From the NCBI RefSeq assembly GCF_001547995.1, contig NZ_AP014690.1:124001-188000 (forward strand): a DNA stretch of 64,000 nt. The letters are read 5' to 3'. Source of the DNA: Asaia bogorensis NBRC 16594 (GTDB taxonomy: Bacteria; Pseudomonadota; Alphaproteobacteria; Acetobacterales; Acetobacteraceae). A program made the position numbers and the translations under genes. Within the stretch, counting starts at the first letter, position 1, and each line of letters starts with the position of its first letter. Shown here piece after piece: positions 7,331 to 16,584 of this stretch. Below the pieces are notes generated by a model. The model had not been told where the DNA came from, made no database searches, and saw only the letters and a program-made list of their open reading frames with translations.

Positions 7331-9139
7331 CTAAATCGTGGCAGCGTCCAAAATAAAAAAGCTCAGCATATCCTGACCGTTCCACTGCTCGCAGCGCAGT
7401 TGCCCCGCCACGTGAAGCACCGGCATGGCCCGGTCTTCCAGCAGGGCAGCGAAAGCCTTGTCTGCGGCGCGGAAGACCAGACCACGCAGCCTGCCACCAT
7501 CCTCGCCCTGCAGGATGACACGCAGCGTGTTGCCATCGCGCCCGATACGCTCGGTCTTGACGGCACGAACGCGGCTGATGGCAATGACCGGCTCTTCATG
7601 GCCAGCCCCGAAGGGGCCGAGGCGTGCCAGTTGTGCGGCAATTTCCGTCGTTGCCCCGCGAAGGGTCAGTACGCCGTCTATGCAAAGTGAGTCGTGACGC
7701 GGGCGGAGTTTGGCCGGAGCAAGCGCCTCGTCAAGGAACTGGTGAAATTCAGCTGCCCTTGCTGCGTCGAGGGAGAACCCGGCCGCCATGGCGTGACCGC
7801 CACCGGTAAGCAGCAACCCCGACTGGCAGGCATTGATCACAGCCGCGCCAAGGTCGATGCCCGGCACAGAGCGGGCCGAGCCCTTGATCCTGCCATCTTG
7901 AAGGGCGCCAACCAGCACAGGCCTGTTGCAACGCTCACGGACACGACTGGCGACGATACCTACAACACCCGGATGCCAGTCCTCGCCATGCAGGAACAGG
8001 GCCGCGTGACCAGCCTCTAGCTGCGCTTCGGCTTGGGCATAGGCATCGTTGAGGATATCTGCCTCGACAGTCTGGCGCTGCCGGTTGATTTCATCGAGCT
8101 TTTCGGCCAGCGCCCGGGCCTCGAACGCATCGTCGCTCAGGAGCAGCTTTACCCCGAGTTCGGCTTGCGCAATACGGCCGCCCGCATTGATTCGTGGCCC
8201 GATGGCAAAGCCACAGGCCATGGCGCTGGCTGTTTCTTTCACCCCTGCCACGGAAGCCAGGGTGGATAGGCCCAGCCGCTCGCCACGGCCCATCACGCGC
8301 AGGCCTTGGGCGACGAAAGCGCGGTTGAGGTCGCGCAGGGGCATCACATCGCAGATGGTGGCCAGTGCCACCAGATCGAGCTTGCGCAGCAGGGCAGGCT
8401 CCTCATGCGCGTCAAACCAGCCCGACGCGCGCAACGTCCGGCAGGTAGCAATCAGCGTAAGGAAGGCAACGCTCGTGGCGCAAAGATGCCCCAGCCCCGA
8501 CTCGCAATCGAGGCGGTTGGGGTTGACCACCAGACAGTCAGGCAGAATGGCCCCGTCTGGCTTGTGATGGTCCAGCACAATGATATCACCACCCTCTTTG
8601 AGGCTGGTGAGCAGATCAACGGCGGCCGTCCCACAATCGACACAGATAAGCAGGCTCGCCCCTTTGGCGCGCAGGCCTTCCAGGGCTGGCCCGTTGGGGC
8701 CGTAACCTTCCTTCTGCCGGTCGGGAATATGGAAAAAGACCGGACACCCCAGCTCGCGAAGGGTTTCGGTCAGGAGGGTGGTGCCGCAGGCGCCGTCGAC
8801 ATCGTAATCACCGAAGACGCCAATGGTCTCACCCCCCTTGACGGCATTGGCCAGTCGCAGGGCAGCATCGTTCATGCCTGTCAGGCAGGACGGGTCTGGC
8901 AACCAGTCACGCAGTTTCGGGTCGAGAAAAGCAGGAATACGGGCGGCATCGACCCCGCGGCTATGCAGGATGCGGGCCAGTAATTCGGGAATGGCGGCGC
9001 GTTGCGCGATGGCCAGGGCGATGCGACCATCACCGCTGGCCAGCCTGTCATCGCGCCAGACCCAGGAACGCTGACTACCACTTTCGTGGACAGAAAGAAC
9101 CGGTTCTGGCGAAGCGATGATCGTAGGAGCGTCAGACAT
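7331..9139 (-). CDS. recJ: Single-stranded-DNA-specific exonuclease RecJ
   Basis: A 602-residue protein of the DHH phosphoesterase superfamily. Metal-binding motifs are GDYDVDGA near residue 112, the DCGT motif near 165 and DHHKP near 188. The DHHA1 domain follows with the GGHAMAAGF motif, then an OB-like C-terminal region. RecJ degrades single-stranded DNA 5' to 3' in recombination and mismatch repair. It starts 21 bases after the glpX stop, so it is in the same minus-strand operon as glpX and probably hom and alaC. tRNA-Glu lies just downstream. Confidence 0.95.
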   Translation of the reverse strand: MSDAPTIIASPEPVLSVHESGSQRSWVWRDDRLASGDGRIALAIAQRAAIPELLARILHSRGVDAARIPAFLDPKLRDWLPDPSCLTGMNDAALRLANAVKGGETIGVFGDYDVDGACGTTLLTETLRELGCPVFFHIPDRQKEGYGPNGPALEGLRAKGASLLICVDCGTAAVDLLTSLKEGGDIIVLDHHKPDGAILPDCLVVNPNRLDCESGLGHLCATSVAFLTLIATCRTLRASGWFDAHEEPALLRKLDLVALATICDVMPLRDLNRAFVAQGLRVMGRGERLGLSTLASVAGVKETASAMACGFAIGPRINAGGRIAQAELGVKLLLSDDAFEARALAEKLDEINRQRQTVEADILNDAYAQAEAQLEAGHAALFLHGEDWHPGVVGIVASRVRERCNRPVLVGALQDGRIKGSARSVPGIDLGAAVINACQSGLLLTGGGHAMAAGFSLDAARAAEFHQFLDEALAPAKLRPRHDSLCIDGVLTLRGATTEIAAQLARLGPFGAGHEEPVIAISRVRAVKTERIGRDGNTLRVILQGEDGGRLRGLVFRAADKAFAALLEDRAMPVLHVAGQLRCEQWNGQDMLSFFILDAATI

Positions 9140-9160
9140 ACGCTCCTTTATAGGGTGGGA

Positions 9161-10153
9161 TCAGTGACCTGCCCACGTCTTGGTGGTGAAATTGTGCCGC
9201 CCTTCAATGAAGCGCACCGTGGCAGACTTGGAGCGCATGACGATGGAATGGGTGCGGGCAACGGTCGGGCCATAGAAGCGCACGCCGCGCAGCAATGTTC
9301 CGGTCGTGACACCAGTCGCCGAGAACAGCACGTCGCCACGGGCCATGTCATGCAGGCCGAGCTTGCGGGTCGGGTCATTGCCCGGATCCATCGAGCGGGC
9401 GCGCTCGATCTGGCTTTCATCCTCGAACATCAGGCGGCCCTGCATCTGGCCACCCACGCAGCGCACGGCTGCAGCAGCCAGAACACCTTCCGGCGCGCCA
9501 CCCGAACCCGCATAGATGTCCACGCGGCTTTCATCCATACAGGCCGCAATGGCGGCAGCAACGTCGCCATCGGTTAGCAGCATGACGCGAGCGCCAGCTT
9601 CACGGGCGCGGGCAATCAGCTCCTCATGACGTTCGCGGTCGAGCGCACACATGGTGAGCGAGGAGATATCCTTGCCCTTGGCCTTGGCAAGGTCACGCAG
9701 TGTGGTCTCGATCGGGGCGTCGATATCGATCAGATCGTCCGGCAGGTTCGGGCCCACCACCAGCTTCTGCATGTAGATGTCAGGCGCATGGAGGAAGTTA
9801 CCGCTCTCGGCCAGTGCCACCATCGTCATGGCGTTCGGCATGTCCTTGGCGCAAAGATTGGTGCCTTCAAGCGGGTCGACGGCGATGTCCATCTTGGGAC
9901 CGCCGGCGCCCACCTTTTCGCCGATATAGAGCATCGGGGCTTCGTCCATCTCGCCCTCGCCGATCACGACCGTACCCTCGATCGCGACGGTGTCGAAAGC
10001 GGCCCGCATGGCCTGGACGGCTGCACCGTCAGCCTCGTTCTTTTCCCCACGGCCAGTCCAGGCTGATGACGAGATGGCCGCAGCTTCTGTCACGCGCACG
10101 AGCTCGAGCGCGAGGTTGCGATCCGTCACTTTATACTTAGGAGAGAAAGGCAT
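9161..10153 (-). CDS. glpX: Class II fructose-1,6-bisphosphatase GlpX
   Basis: A 330-residue class II fructose-bisphosphatase, normal length for GlpX. It dephosphorylates fructose 1,6-bisphosphate in gluconeogenesis and, in some bacteria, sedoheptulose bisphosphate. Metal-site features are EKNEADGAAV near residue 38, GEGEMDEAPMLYIGE near 66 and DPLEGTNLC near 92; further on come GSGGAPEGVLAAAAV and GVTTGTLLRGV. It sits between hom (84-base gap) and recJ (21-base gap) on the same strand. This order is frequently seen in Alphaproteobacteria. Confidence 0.95.
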   Translation of the reverse strand: MPFSPKYKVTDRNLALELVRVTEAAAISSSAWTGRGEKNEADGAAVQAMRAAFDTVAIEGTVVIGEGEMDEAPMLYIGEKVGAGGPKMDIAVDPLEGTNLCAKDMPNAMTMVALAESGNFLHAPDIYMQKLVVGPNLPDDLIDIDAPIETTLRDLAKAKGKDISSLTMCALDRERHEELIARAREAGARVMLLTDGDVAAAIAACMDESRVDIYAGSGGAPEGVLAAAAVRCVGGQMQGRLMFEDESQIERARSMDPGNDPTRKLGLHDMARGDVLFSATGVTTGTLLRGVRFYGPTVARTHSIVMRSKSATVRFIEGRHNFTTKTWAGH

Positions 10154-10237
10154 CCGGTATATCCTATCTGTACTCTATCCAGCTGAGCCGGAATTGCGAC
10201 ACGCCCTGTTATGCCGGGATGTGCCGCCTTTGCCACA

Positions 10238-11551
10238 TCACACAGTCTCGATTTTCATGAGCAGCGGTGTGCCGACGACAGTTTCCAGGGGCTCGAGGGC
10301 CGTCAGGACGGAAAGCATGGCCGCCTCGCTGGTTTCATGTGTGACAAGCGCCAGGGGAACAACCGTCTGTGAAGAAGCCGCTTTTCCGGCCTCTTCCGCC
10401 GCATGTTGCGAGAGGGCGCGCAGGGATACGCCATAGTCGCGCAAGGCCGCTGTGATATCGGCCACCACGCCGGGGCGATCCTGCACAAAGAGGCGCAGAT
10501 AATACTGCCCGGCCAGGTTTTCGCGCGGGGCGCAGGCGATTTCGGGCCGTGGGTCCATCCCCCATACGGGCAGGGCTGTTCCCCGGGCGAGATCGATCAC
10601 ATCCGCCATTACGGCGCTGGCGGTCGGTCCTGCACCCGCACCACGGCCTTCAATCAGCATCGGGCCGCTGAAGGCGCCTTCGGTCAGGACAGCATTGAAA
10701 ACGCCGTCCACATTCGCGATCGGAGCGGATTGCGGCACCATGCATGGGCGCATGGAGGCCTCGATGGCGCCCTGCTCATCACGGCGCGCACTGCCCAGCA
10801 GCTTGATGCGATAGCCCATCTCGCGGGCAAAGGCCTGATCGCACGCGGCGATGTTGCGGATTCCCTCGACATGCAGGCTGTCGAACCGCACCGGCTGACC
10901 AAAGGCAAGGCCGGCAAGTATGGCGAGCTTGTGGGCAGCGTCCCAGCCATCGACATCGGTGGAAGGGTCGGCTTCGGCATATCCAAGAGCCTGCGCCTCG
11001 GCGAGGATATCGCCAAAATCGCGGCCCGACTCGCGCATGGCGGTCAGGATGTAGTTGCAGGTGCCGTTCAGGATGCCGCCAACGCGCACCAGATTATCGG
11101 CCGCGAGACCTTCACGCACGAGCTTGATGGCCGGGATGCCGCCTGCCACCGAGGCCTCGAACAGCAGGGAGGTGTTGTTCTCGCGGGCCAGCGTGGCCAG
11201 AGCCGCACCATGAATGGCAAGCAGGGCCTTGTTGGCGGTTACGACCGGCTTGCCAGCCTTCAGGGCGGTTTCGACCAGCGTACGGGCTGACCCCTCTGCG
11301 CCGCCAATCAGTTCCAGCACCACATCGACCTTCGGGTCACTGGCCAGCGCAATGGGGTCATCATGCCAGGTCAGACCGGCAAGATCGACGCCACGGTCGC
11401 GGGTGCGATCGCGGGCCGAGACAGCGACCACCTCGATGGTCCGTCCGGCACGGGCAGTAATGGCCTGGGCGTTCTCACGCAGAAGGCGCACCACGCCAGC
11501 CCCGACCGTGCCAAGACCAGCAATACCAAGATGAAGTGTTTGACCGTTCAC
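10238..11551 (-). CDS. hom: Homoserine dehydrogenase
   Basis: A 437-residue monofunctional homoserine dehydrogenase, which reduces aspartate semialdehyde to homoserine for threonine and methionine. The Rossmann motif GIAGLGTVGAGVV opens the protein; GGILNGTCNYIL near residue 160 and the catalytic block EAQALGYAEADPSTDVDGWDAAHK near 190-215 follow. A C-terminal ACT domain begins about residue 355 (LRLFVQDRPGVVADI) and implies feedback control by threonine. Its ATG overlaps the alaC stop by four bases, so translation is coupled. Product homoserine feeds the methionine pathway whose last step is encoded at the window start. Confidence 0.95.
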   Translation of the reverse strand: MNGQTLHLGIAGLGTVGAGVVRLLRENAQAITARAGRTIEVVAVSARDRTRDRGVDLAGLTWHDDPIALASDPKVDVVLELIGGAEGSARTLVETALKAGKPVVTANKALLAIHGAALATLARENNTSLLFEASVAGGIPAIKLVREGLAADNLVRVGGILNGTCNYILTAMRESGRDFGDILAEAQALGYAEADPSTDVDGWDAAHKLAILAGLAFGQPVRFDSLHVEGIRNIAACDQAFAREMGYRIKLLGSARRDEQGAIEASMRPCMVPQSAPIANVDGVFNAVLTEGAFSGPMLIEGRGAGAGPTASAVMADVIDLARGTALPVWGMDPRPEIACAPRENLAGQYYLRLFVQDRPGVVADITAALRDYGVSLRALSQHAAEEAGKAASSQTVVPLALVTHETSEAAMLSVLTALEPLETVVGTPLLMKIETV

Positions 11552-12753
11552 GAAACTGCCTCTGCCTGTTTGACGCCGTGTTTGTTGAGGAAGGTCTTGA
11601 TGGCACGCGTAGCCTGACGCAGGCGCTGCGTGTTCTCGACAAGACCGATACGAACGAAGCCTTCGCCATATTCACCAAAGCCCAGACCCGGGGCCACGGC
11701 CACACCAGCCTCTTTCAGCAACAGCTTGCTGAAATCGACGCTGCCCATTTCGGCAAAGCGCTCCGGAATAGGCGCCCAGGCGAACATCGAGCCCTGGGGA
11801 GAGGGGACGTCCCAACCCGCAGCATGCAGCCCGCGGATCAGCACGTCGCGACGCTCACGATACATGTCCCGAATTTCGGCCACGCAATCCTGCGGGCCGC
11901 TCAGGGCCGCGACGGCCGCCACCTGAATGGGGGTGAAGGCGCCGTAATCGAGATAGGACTTGATGCGTGTGAGGGCCTGGATCAGATGCGGGTTGCCTGC
12001 GGCAAAGCCCATGCGCCAGCCGGCCATGGAATAGGTCTTCGACAGTGAGGTGAACTCGACCGCGATGTCCTTGGCGCCCGGCACCTGCAGGATCGACGGT
12101 GGCGGCTCGTCACCGAAATAGATTTCGCAATAGGCCAGATCGGACAGGATCCAGATCTGCTCGCGACGGGCGAAAGCGACCAGCTCCTTGTAGAAATCCA
12201 GCGATGCCGTGAAGGCCGTCGGGTTGGACGGAAAGTTCACGATGAGCGCGGTGGGCTTGGGGACGGAATGGCGCACTGCCCGTTCAAGCGCGCGCAACAT
12301 GTCCTCATCCGGCGTGGCGGGAATGGAGCGTACCGAAGCGCCCGCAATGATGAAGCCAAACTGATGAATGGGGTAGGACGGATTCGGCACCAGAATCGTG
12401 TCGCCGGGGCTGGTAATGGCCGAGGACAGATTGGCCAGACCTTCCTTCGAGCCCAGCGTCGCGATGACTTCGGTCTCGGGGTTCAGATCCACACCGAAGC
12501 GGCGCTCATAATACCCCGCCAGCGCACGACGCAGCCCGGGAATACCACGGCTGACCGAGTAGCGATGGCTGCGCGGGTCGGCCACGGTCTCGACAAGCTT
12601 CTTGACGATATGGGGCGGTGTGGGGCTGTCGGGGTTGCCCATGCCCAGATCGATGATGTCTTCACCATGCGCTCGGGCCGCGGCCTTGGCCTTGTTCACT
12701 TCGGCAAAGACATAGGGCGGCAGGCGACGGATACGGTGAAACTCTTCGGTCAT
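11548..12753 (-). CDS. alaC: AlaC-type aminotransferase (PLP-dependent class I/II)
   Basis: A 401-residue class I/II aminotransferase. The PLP-lysine motif SLSKTYSMAGWRMGF lies near residues 235-249; GMGNPDSPTPPHIV near 37 and NFPSNPTA near 172 are typical of the AlaC/DapL-like subgroup. AlaC forms alanine from pyruvate and glutamate; similar proteins have been annotated as LL-diaminopimelate aminotransferases, so substrate is inferred. The gene is first of the alaC-hom-glpX-recJ run and shares four bases with hom. Confidence 0.88.
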   Translation of the reverse strand: MTEEFHRIRRLPPYVFAEVNKAKAAARAHGEDIIDLGMGNPDSPTPPHIVKKLVETVADPRSHRYSVSRGIPGLRRALAGYYERRFGVDLNPETEVIATLGSKEGLANLSSAITSPGDTILVPNPSYPIHQFGFIIAGASVRSIPATPDEDMLRALERAVRHSVPKPTALIVNFPSNPTAFTASLDFYKELVAFARREQIWILSDLAYCEIYFGDEPPPSILQVPGAKDIAVEFTSLSKTYSMAGWRMGFAAGNPHLIQALTRIKSYLDYGAFTPIQVAAVAALSGPQDCVAEIRDMYRERRDVLIRGLHAAGWDVPSPQGSMFAWAPIPERFAEMGSVDFSKLLLKEAGVAVAPGLGFGEYGEGFVRIGLVENTQRLRQATRAIKTFLNKHGVKQAEAVS

Positions 12754-12779
12754 TTTTTCGGCTCGGGGGCACAGGGTTG

Positions 12780-12810
12780 AAATAAAATTACCGGAGTCAG
12801 GGCGACTCCG
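12780..12810 (-). terminator. Rho-independent terminator after the OmpA-like lipoprotein gene
   Basis: On the minus strand CGGAGTC and GACTCCG form a 7-base stem with a 5-base loop, followed by a T-rich tract (TAATTTTATTT). It lies between the lipoprotein stop at 12853 and the alaC start at 12753, so it separates two transcription units. Confidence 0.7.
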
Positions 12811-12852
12811 ACAATCTTCACTAACCTGTTTCCAGAACCGGGTGAACCGTCC

Positions 12853-13848
12853 TCAGTAAGGCGAGCGGTCAATTCTCGCGCCACGCCCCAGCGCACCGGC
12901 GCTCAGACGGATATCCGATGCGGGGACGCCGTGCAGAATCAGGGTCTGTGCCACCACGCGCGCGCGCAGCAGGCCGAGCTTGATGCCAATAACCTGCTCT
13001 TCAGGGCGGAATGACGTGATTTCGCCAAAACCCTTCACATAGACCACGTCATGAGGGCCTCGTGTGCCGAGGAATTTGCCGATCGTGCCGTCCTGGCCAT
13101 TCGCGATCTGATCGGAGGCCTGCTTGAAACGGATCAGCGTGCCATGGGGCTCGGTCAGATCATAAGAGGGCGGTGCAATGTCCGGCAGGGCGGCATCGCG
13201 CGGAATATCGAAGCCGGGAAAACGTGGCGCCTGGGGCGGCAGATCGCCGATTTGCGGCAGCTCGCCCGGTTTGATCGGCGGCGGCGCAAAACGTGTGACC
13301 TCAGGCAGGGCGGCTTCGGGCGGCACTGTTTCGGCTGGCGCAGCCTTCTTCGCTGCCGGTTTGGCAACCGGAGGTTTAGGCGCTGGTGCAGCAGCCGGTG
13401 CCGCTGCCGGTGCCGCTGCTGGTGCAGGCGTCGCTGGCGGTGTCTGGCCGGGTGCCACAACGCTCATCGATGAGCCACTGTCATCGCCGGAGGGGCGTGG
13501 CTTGGGCTGCGGTGGCGGCGGCGGCGCCGGAATGATGAGTGGGCCGTCAGCCACGGCCAGATGCTGGCTGAGGTTGCGCTGGAGCGTCAGCTTGTCTGTA
13601 AGAGCCTTCCGGGCCGGGGCACTGGGCAGATCGACCTGGGCAGTTGGTGTGAGCCCGACATGGGGGTAGTTGCCATGAGCCCCCGGTGCAGGGGGGCGCT
13701 GCTTGGCAATCTCGCCGCCCTGGTACTGATGATACCAGTTACCGACCGTATCGACGGCGTCTCTGTGACCGCAGGCGGCCAGGGGCATCGTGAGCGACGC
13801 CATGCCTGTCATGACAAGGCCTTTGTGCAGCCAGCCTGTTTTCTGCAT
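12853..13848 (-). CDS. Pro/Ala-rich lipoprotein with OmpA-like C-terminus
   Basis: A 331-residue predicted lipoprotein. The signal sequence ends in the lipobox LAAC with Cys at residue 26. The middle (about 105-235) is a low-complexity Pro/Ala linker including several APAAAPAAAP repeats. The C-terminal 90 residues (from GTLIRFKQASDQI) resemble the OmpA/MotB-type fold, with VVYVKGFGE, a LGLLRARVVAQTLILHGV helix and a final ARIDRSPY; peptidoglycan-binding residues are not clear. A role tethering envelope layers is plausible but not shown. It is followed by its own terminator. Confidence 0.65.
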   Translation of the reverse strand: MQKTGWLHKGLVMTGMASLTMPLAACGHRDAVDTVGNWYHQYQGGEIAKQRPPAPGAHGNYPHVGLTPTAQVDLPSAPARKALTDKLTLQRNLSQHLAVADGPLIIPAPPPPPQPKPRPSGDDSGSSMSVVAPGQTPPATPAPAAAPAAAPAAAPAPKPPVAKPAAKKAAPAETVPPEAALPEVTRFAPPPIKPGELPQIGDLPPQAPRFPGFDIPRDAALPDIAPPSYDLTEPHGTLIRFKQASDQIANGQDGTIGKFLGTRGPHDVVYVKGFGEITSFRPEEQVIGIKLGLLRARVVAQTLILHGVPASDIRLSAGALGRGARIDRSPY

Positions 13849-14032
13849 TTCTTCTGATCGACCTTATGAGTTTCTTGTCCGGGTTCACCGCGCTCGCGTC
13901 ACCCTAACCGTTCCTGCCCCCCGTGGCGAGATGCCTGATCCCCAGCAAAAATTGGCGGGGCTCTTGTGAGGGCCGCCCATCAAGCGCAACATAGAAGGGA
14001 TGAACAGGCTGTATGGACATAGGAACACCGTA

Positions 14033-14701
14033 ATGCGTGGCACGACGCCTCAGGACATCTTCCGTATCGCACCACGTCTCGATGATGAAGATCCCGATAC
14101 ACAGAACCCCGACTCCCCGGAGACCAAGGAGCCCGCAGAAAAGGCCCCCGGTACCGAAATCGAGGGCAAGCTGTTCGAGCAGCGCAAGGTGCTGATCTTT
14201 GGCGGCGTCAACGATAAGGTGGCCCGTGATGTCACAGGTCGTCTGCTTGCACTGGCCGGAGCTTCGGACAAGCCGATCGATATCTACGTCAATTCACCGG
14301 GTGGCCATGTCGAGAGTGGTGACACCATTCATGACATGATCCGCTTTGTGGATTCCATTGCTCCCGTGAACATGATCGGCACGGGCTGGGTGGCATCGGC
14401 TGGCGCGCTGATCTTTGCTGCAGGTCGTCCCGAGCGTCGCCTGTGTCTGCCGAACACGCGCTTCCTGCTGCATCAGCCGATGGGCGGTGTTCGTGGCCCG
14501 GCAACCGATATCGATATCGAGGCCCGCGAGATCATCAAGATGCGCGAACGCCTGAACCGACTGTTTGCTCGTGAAACCGGTCAGTCCTACGAGAAGATCG
14601 CCAAGGACACGGATCGCAATCACTGGATGTCGGCAGAAGAGGCCATTGCCTATGGTCTCGTCTCGCGCGTCATCAGTAAGATGAGCGATATCAAGGAATA
14701 A
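14033..14701 (+). CDS. clpP: ClpP-family serine protease (variant paralogue)
   Basis: A 222-residue ClpP-fold protease. The Ser nucleophile is in GWVASAGALIFAAG, where the usual M-G after Ser is A-G; the catalytic His is in LLHQPMGG and the Asp in the KDTDRNHWMSAEEA region. The oligomer motif YVNSPGGHVESGDTIHDMI is standard. The N-terminus is about 25 residues longer and acidic, unlike the housekeeping ClpP. The ATG at 14033 has AGGA at a good distance; an ATG at 14000 is possible but lacks a site. Its gene is followed after 18 bases by two diiron proteins, suggesting a dedicated role rather than the general Clp protease. Confidence 0.85.
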   Translation: MRGTTPQDIFRIAPRLDDEDPDTQNPDSPETKEPAEKAPGTEIEGKLFEQRKVLIFGGVNDKVARDVTGRLLALAGASDKPIDIYVNSPGGHVESGDTIHDMIRFVDSIAPVNMIGTGWVASAGALIFAAGRPERRLCLPNTRFLLHQPMGGVRGPATDIDIEAREIIKMRERLNRLFARETGQSYEKIAKDTDRNHWMSAEEAIAYGLVSRVISKMSDIKE

Positions 14702-14719
14702 GAAGAGGAAGTCTCTCTC

Positions 14720-15727
14720 ATGTCACGTCTTGAACAACTCTACAGCCATCTTCCCGATGCGCCGTCAGACAAGACCTTGGCCAAGGCCGATTTCGAAGCC
14801 CGTCACTGGAGCAGCGCCATTCCCGGCCCGCTCAAGCCGGGCACTGAGGAACACAAGCGCGCCGTAGCCGACATGTTCAGGGAGACTTTCAACCCTTACA
14901 AGCCGTCGGTCATCGAGTGGCCCAAGCTCGACCCGCAGACCCTGCATCGCATCACCTCGCTGCCGATCTGGGATATCGCCGTGCAGACCGAAGGCAAGGC
15001 ACGCCTGCGCATGGCGGCCTATGCCGACATGATCGATGATCCCGACATGAAGGACGCCCTGCGTCGCAATGCCTGGGAGGAGAACCGCCACAAGGAGGTG
15101 CTCTCCAAGCTTGTTGAAGCCTACAACATCCCGATGGCCCCCGAGCCGCCCTATATCGAGCCGAAAGACACGGAGTGGGCGTATCTGGTGACCGGTTTCT
15201 CGGAATGTGTGGATAGCTTCTTTGCCTTCGGTCTGTTTGCCCTTGCCGAGCGTGCCGGTCTGTTCCCCATGGAACTGATCGAGACGTTCGAGCCTGTGAT
15301 GCAGGAAGAGTGTCGTCATATCCTGCTTTTTGCCAACTGGCTGGCCTGGCATCGCGCCACCATGCCGTGGTGGAAGCGCCCTGTTTTTGAAGCGCGTGTT
15401 CTGGGTGTCTGGGCGTTCCTCGCCTATGAGCGCATGGATCTGGCCCGTTCGATCGATGCCGAGGGCAACGAGCACACGCAGGACAACAATTTCACGGTGA
15501 CCGGTGCCAAGGACATGACGGACGTGGACATCAAGGTGCCAGAGCTAATGCAGCTTTGCCTTGATGAAAATGACCGCCGCTTCTCCGGTTACGACCACCG
15601 CCTGCTGCGTCCCACTACGACACCGACACTCGTCAAGACCGGGCTGGCTGCCTATCGTCTGTGGGGAAAAGCATCGGGGGCCGTGCGCGCCCGCCTCGGG
15701 CATAAGGAGCAGCACGCGCCTGCATGA
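14720..15727 (+). CDS. Ferritin-like diiron protein, first of a tandem pair
   Basis: A 335-residue soluble protein whose sequence shows a complete ferritin-like diiron ligand set: Glu91, Glu121 with His124 (EENRH), Glu162 (GFSECVD), Glu197 with His200 (EECRH). The two E-x-R-H motifs and the lone glutamates have the spacing of a four-helix bundle carboxylate-bridged diiron site. No signal peptide is seen. The family function is not known to me; oxidase, oxygenase or iron-handling roles are all possible. A purine-rich site (AAGAGGAAG) precedes the ATG and the stop overlaps the start of the next paralogue by four bases. Confidence 0.75.
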   Translation: MSRLEQLYSHLPDAPSDKTLAKADFEARHWSSAIPGPLKPGTEEHKRAVADMFRETFNPYKPSVIEWPKLDPQTLHRITSLPIWDIAVQTEGKARLRMAAYADMIDDPDMKDALRRNAWEENRHKEVLSKLVEAYNIPMAPEPPYIEPKDTEWAYLVTGFSECVDSFFAFGLFALAERAGLFPMELIETFEPVMQEECRHILLFANWLAWHRATMPWWKRPVFEARVLGVWAFLAYERMDLARSIDAEGNEHTQDNNFTVTGAKDMTDVDIKVPELMQLCLDENDRRFSGYDHRLLRPTTTPTLVKTGLAAYRLWGKASGAVRARLGHKEQHAPA

Positions 15728-16584
15728 GTGTGATTGAGCCGGGGTCAGAAGCCCATAAGCATTACTTCTGTCAGCAGTTTATCGATACGCATCAGGTTTT
15801 CGATCCGGAAACCCTGCCGTGGCCCGAGCTGACAGAGGAGGAACTGACCCGGCTCCGCGCCGTACCGTTCTGGCAGGAGGTGTATCACACCGAGCGCCGG
15901 GCCGGCGCAATTGTCGATGCCTTCACTCCCCAGATCATCGATCCTGAGGTCAAGGAGGCGGTACGGCTTCAGGGCTATGAAGAAGCCCGCCACGCCGATC
16001 TGATCCGCGTCATGATCGAACGATACGGTCTGGACGCGCGCAAGCAGCCGCTTGAGAAATTCCCTGCCGATCTCGAAACAGCCTTTATCGACTTTGGCTT
16101 TGGCGAGTGCCTTGACGCTTTTCTGGGTTTCGGGGCTTTCAAAAGCGCCCGTCAATCACAGTTTCTGCCCGAAAAGATGTTCGAGATTTTCGACATCCTG
16201 ATGTTCGAGGAAACGCGGCATATCGTTTTCTTCATCAACTATATGGCCTGGCGAGAAAAGCGCCGCGGCCTTGGGCGGACGAGGCGTTCCGTCAAATCGC
16301 TGCGTTTCTACATACGCGCGCTGAGCCGACTGCTTGGGATGGTGAAACGCGGGCAGGAGCCTAATGACGGGCGCGATTTCGCGGTGACCCAGACCAATCT
16401 CTTTCTCGATGGATTCTCGTTCCGGGGTTTTGTCGAAGATTGCTATCGCGAGAACGCGCGACGCATGACGGCTTTCGATCCCGGCCTGATGCAGCCCCGG
16501 CTATTGCCCGGCATTGCTGATATGGCGCTGCGCGGACTGCGCCTGTGGGACGCCGGTCGTAATCTTCGCAAAAGACGAGGCTGA
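15724..16584 (+). CDS. Ferritin-like diiron protein, second of a tandem pair
   Basis: A 286-residue paralogue of the preceding protein. It keeps the same ligand pattern at Glu57, Glu87/His90 (EEARH), Glu128 (GFGECLD) and Glu163/His166 (EETRH), and shares phrases such as the PFW/PIW block before the first Glu and the NxMAW/NWLAW segment after the last His. It begins in an ATGA overlap, so it is translationally coupled, which fits a heteromeric complex. The C-terminus is basic (RNLRKRRG). Function is unknown. Confidence 0.75.
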   Translation: MSVIEPGSEAHKHYFCQQFIDTHQVFDPETLPWPELTEEELTRLRAVPFWQEVYHTERRAGAIVDAFTPQIIDPEVKEAVRLQGYEEARHADLIRVMIERYGLDARKQPLEKFPADLETAFIDFGFGECLDAFLGFGAFKSARQSQFLPEKMFEIFDILMFEETRHIVFFINYMAWREKRRGLGRTRRSVKSLRFYIRALSRLLGMVKRGQEPNDGRDFAVTQTNLFLDGFSFRGFVEDCYRENARRMTAFDPGLMQPRLLPGIADMALRGLRLWDAGRNLRKRRG

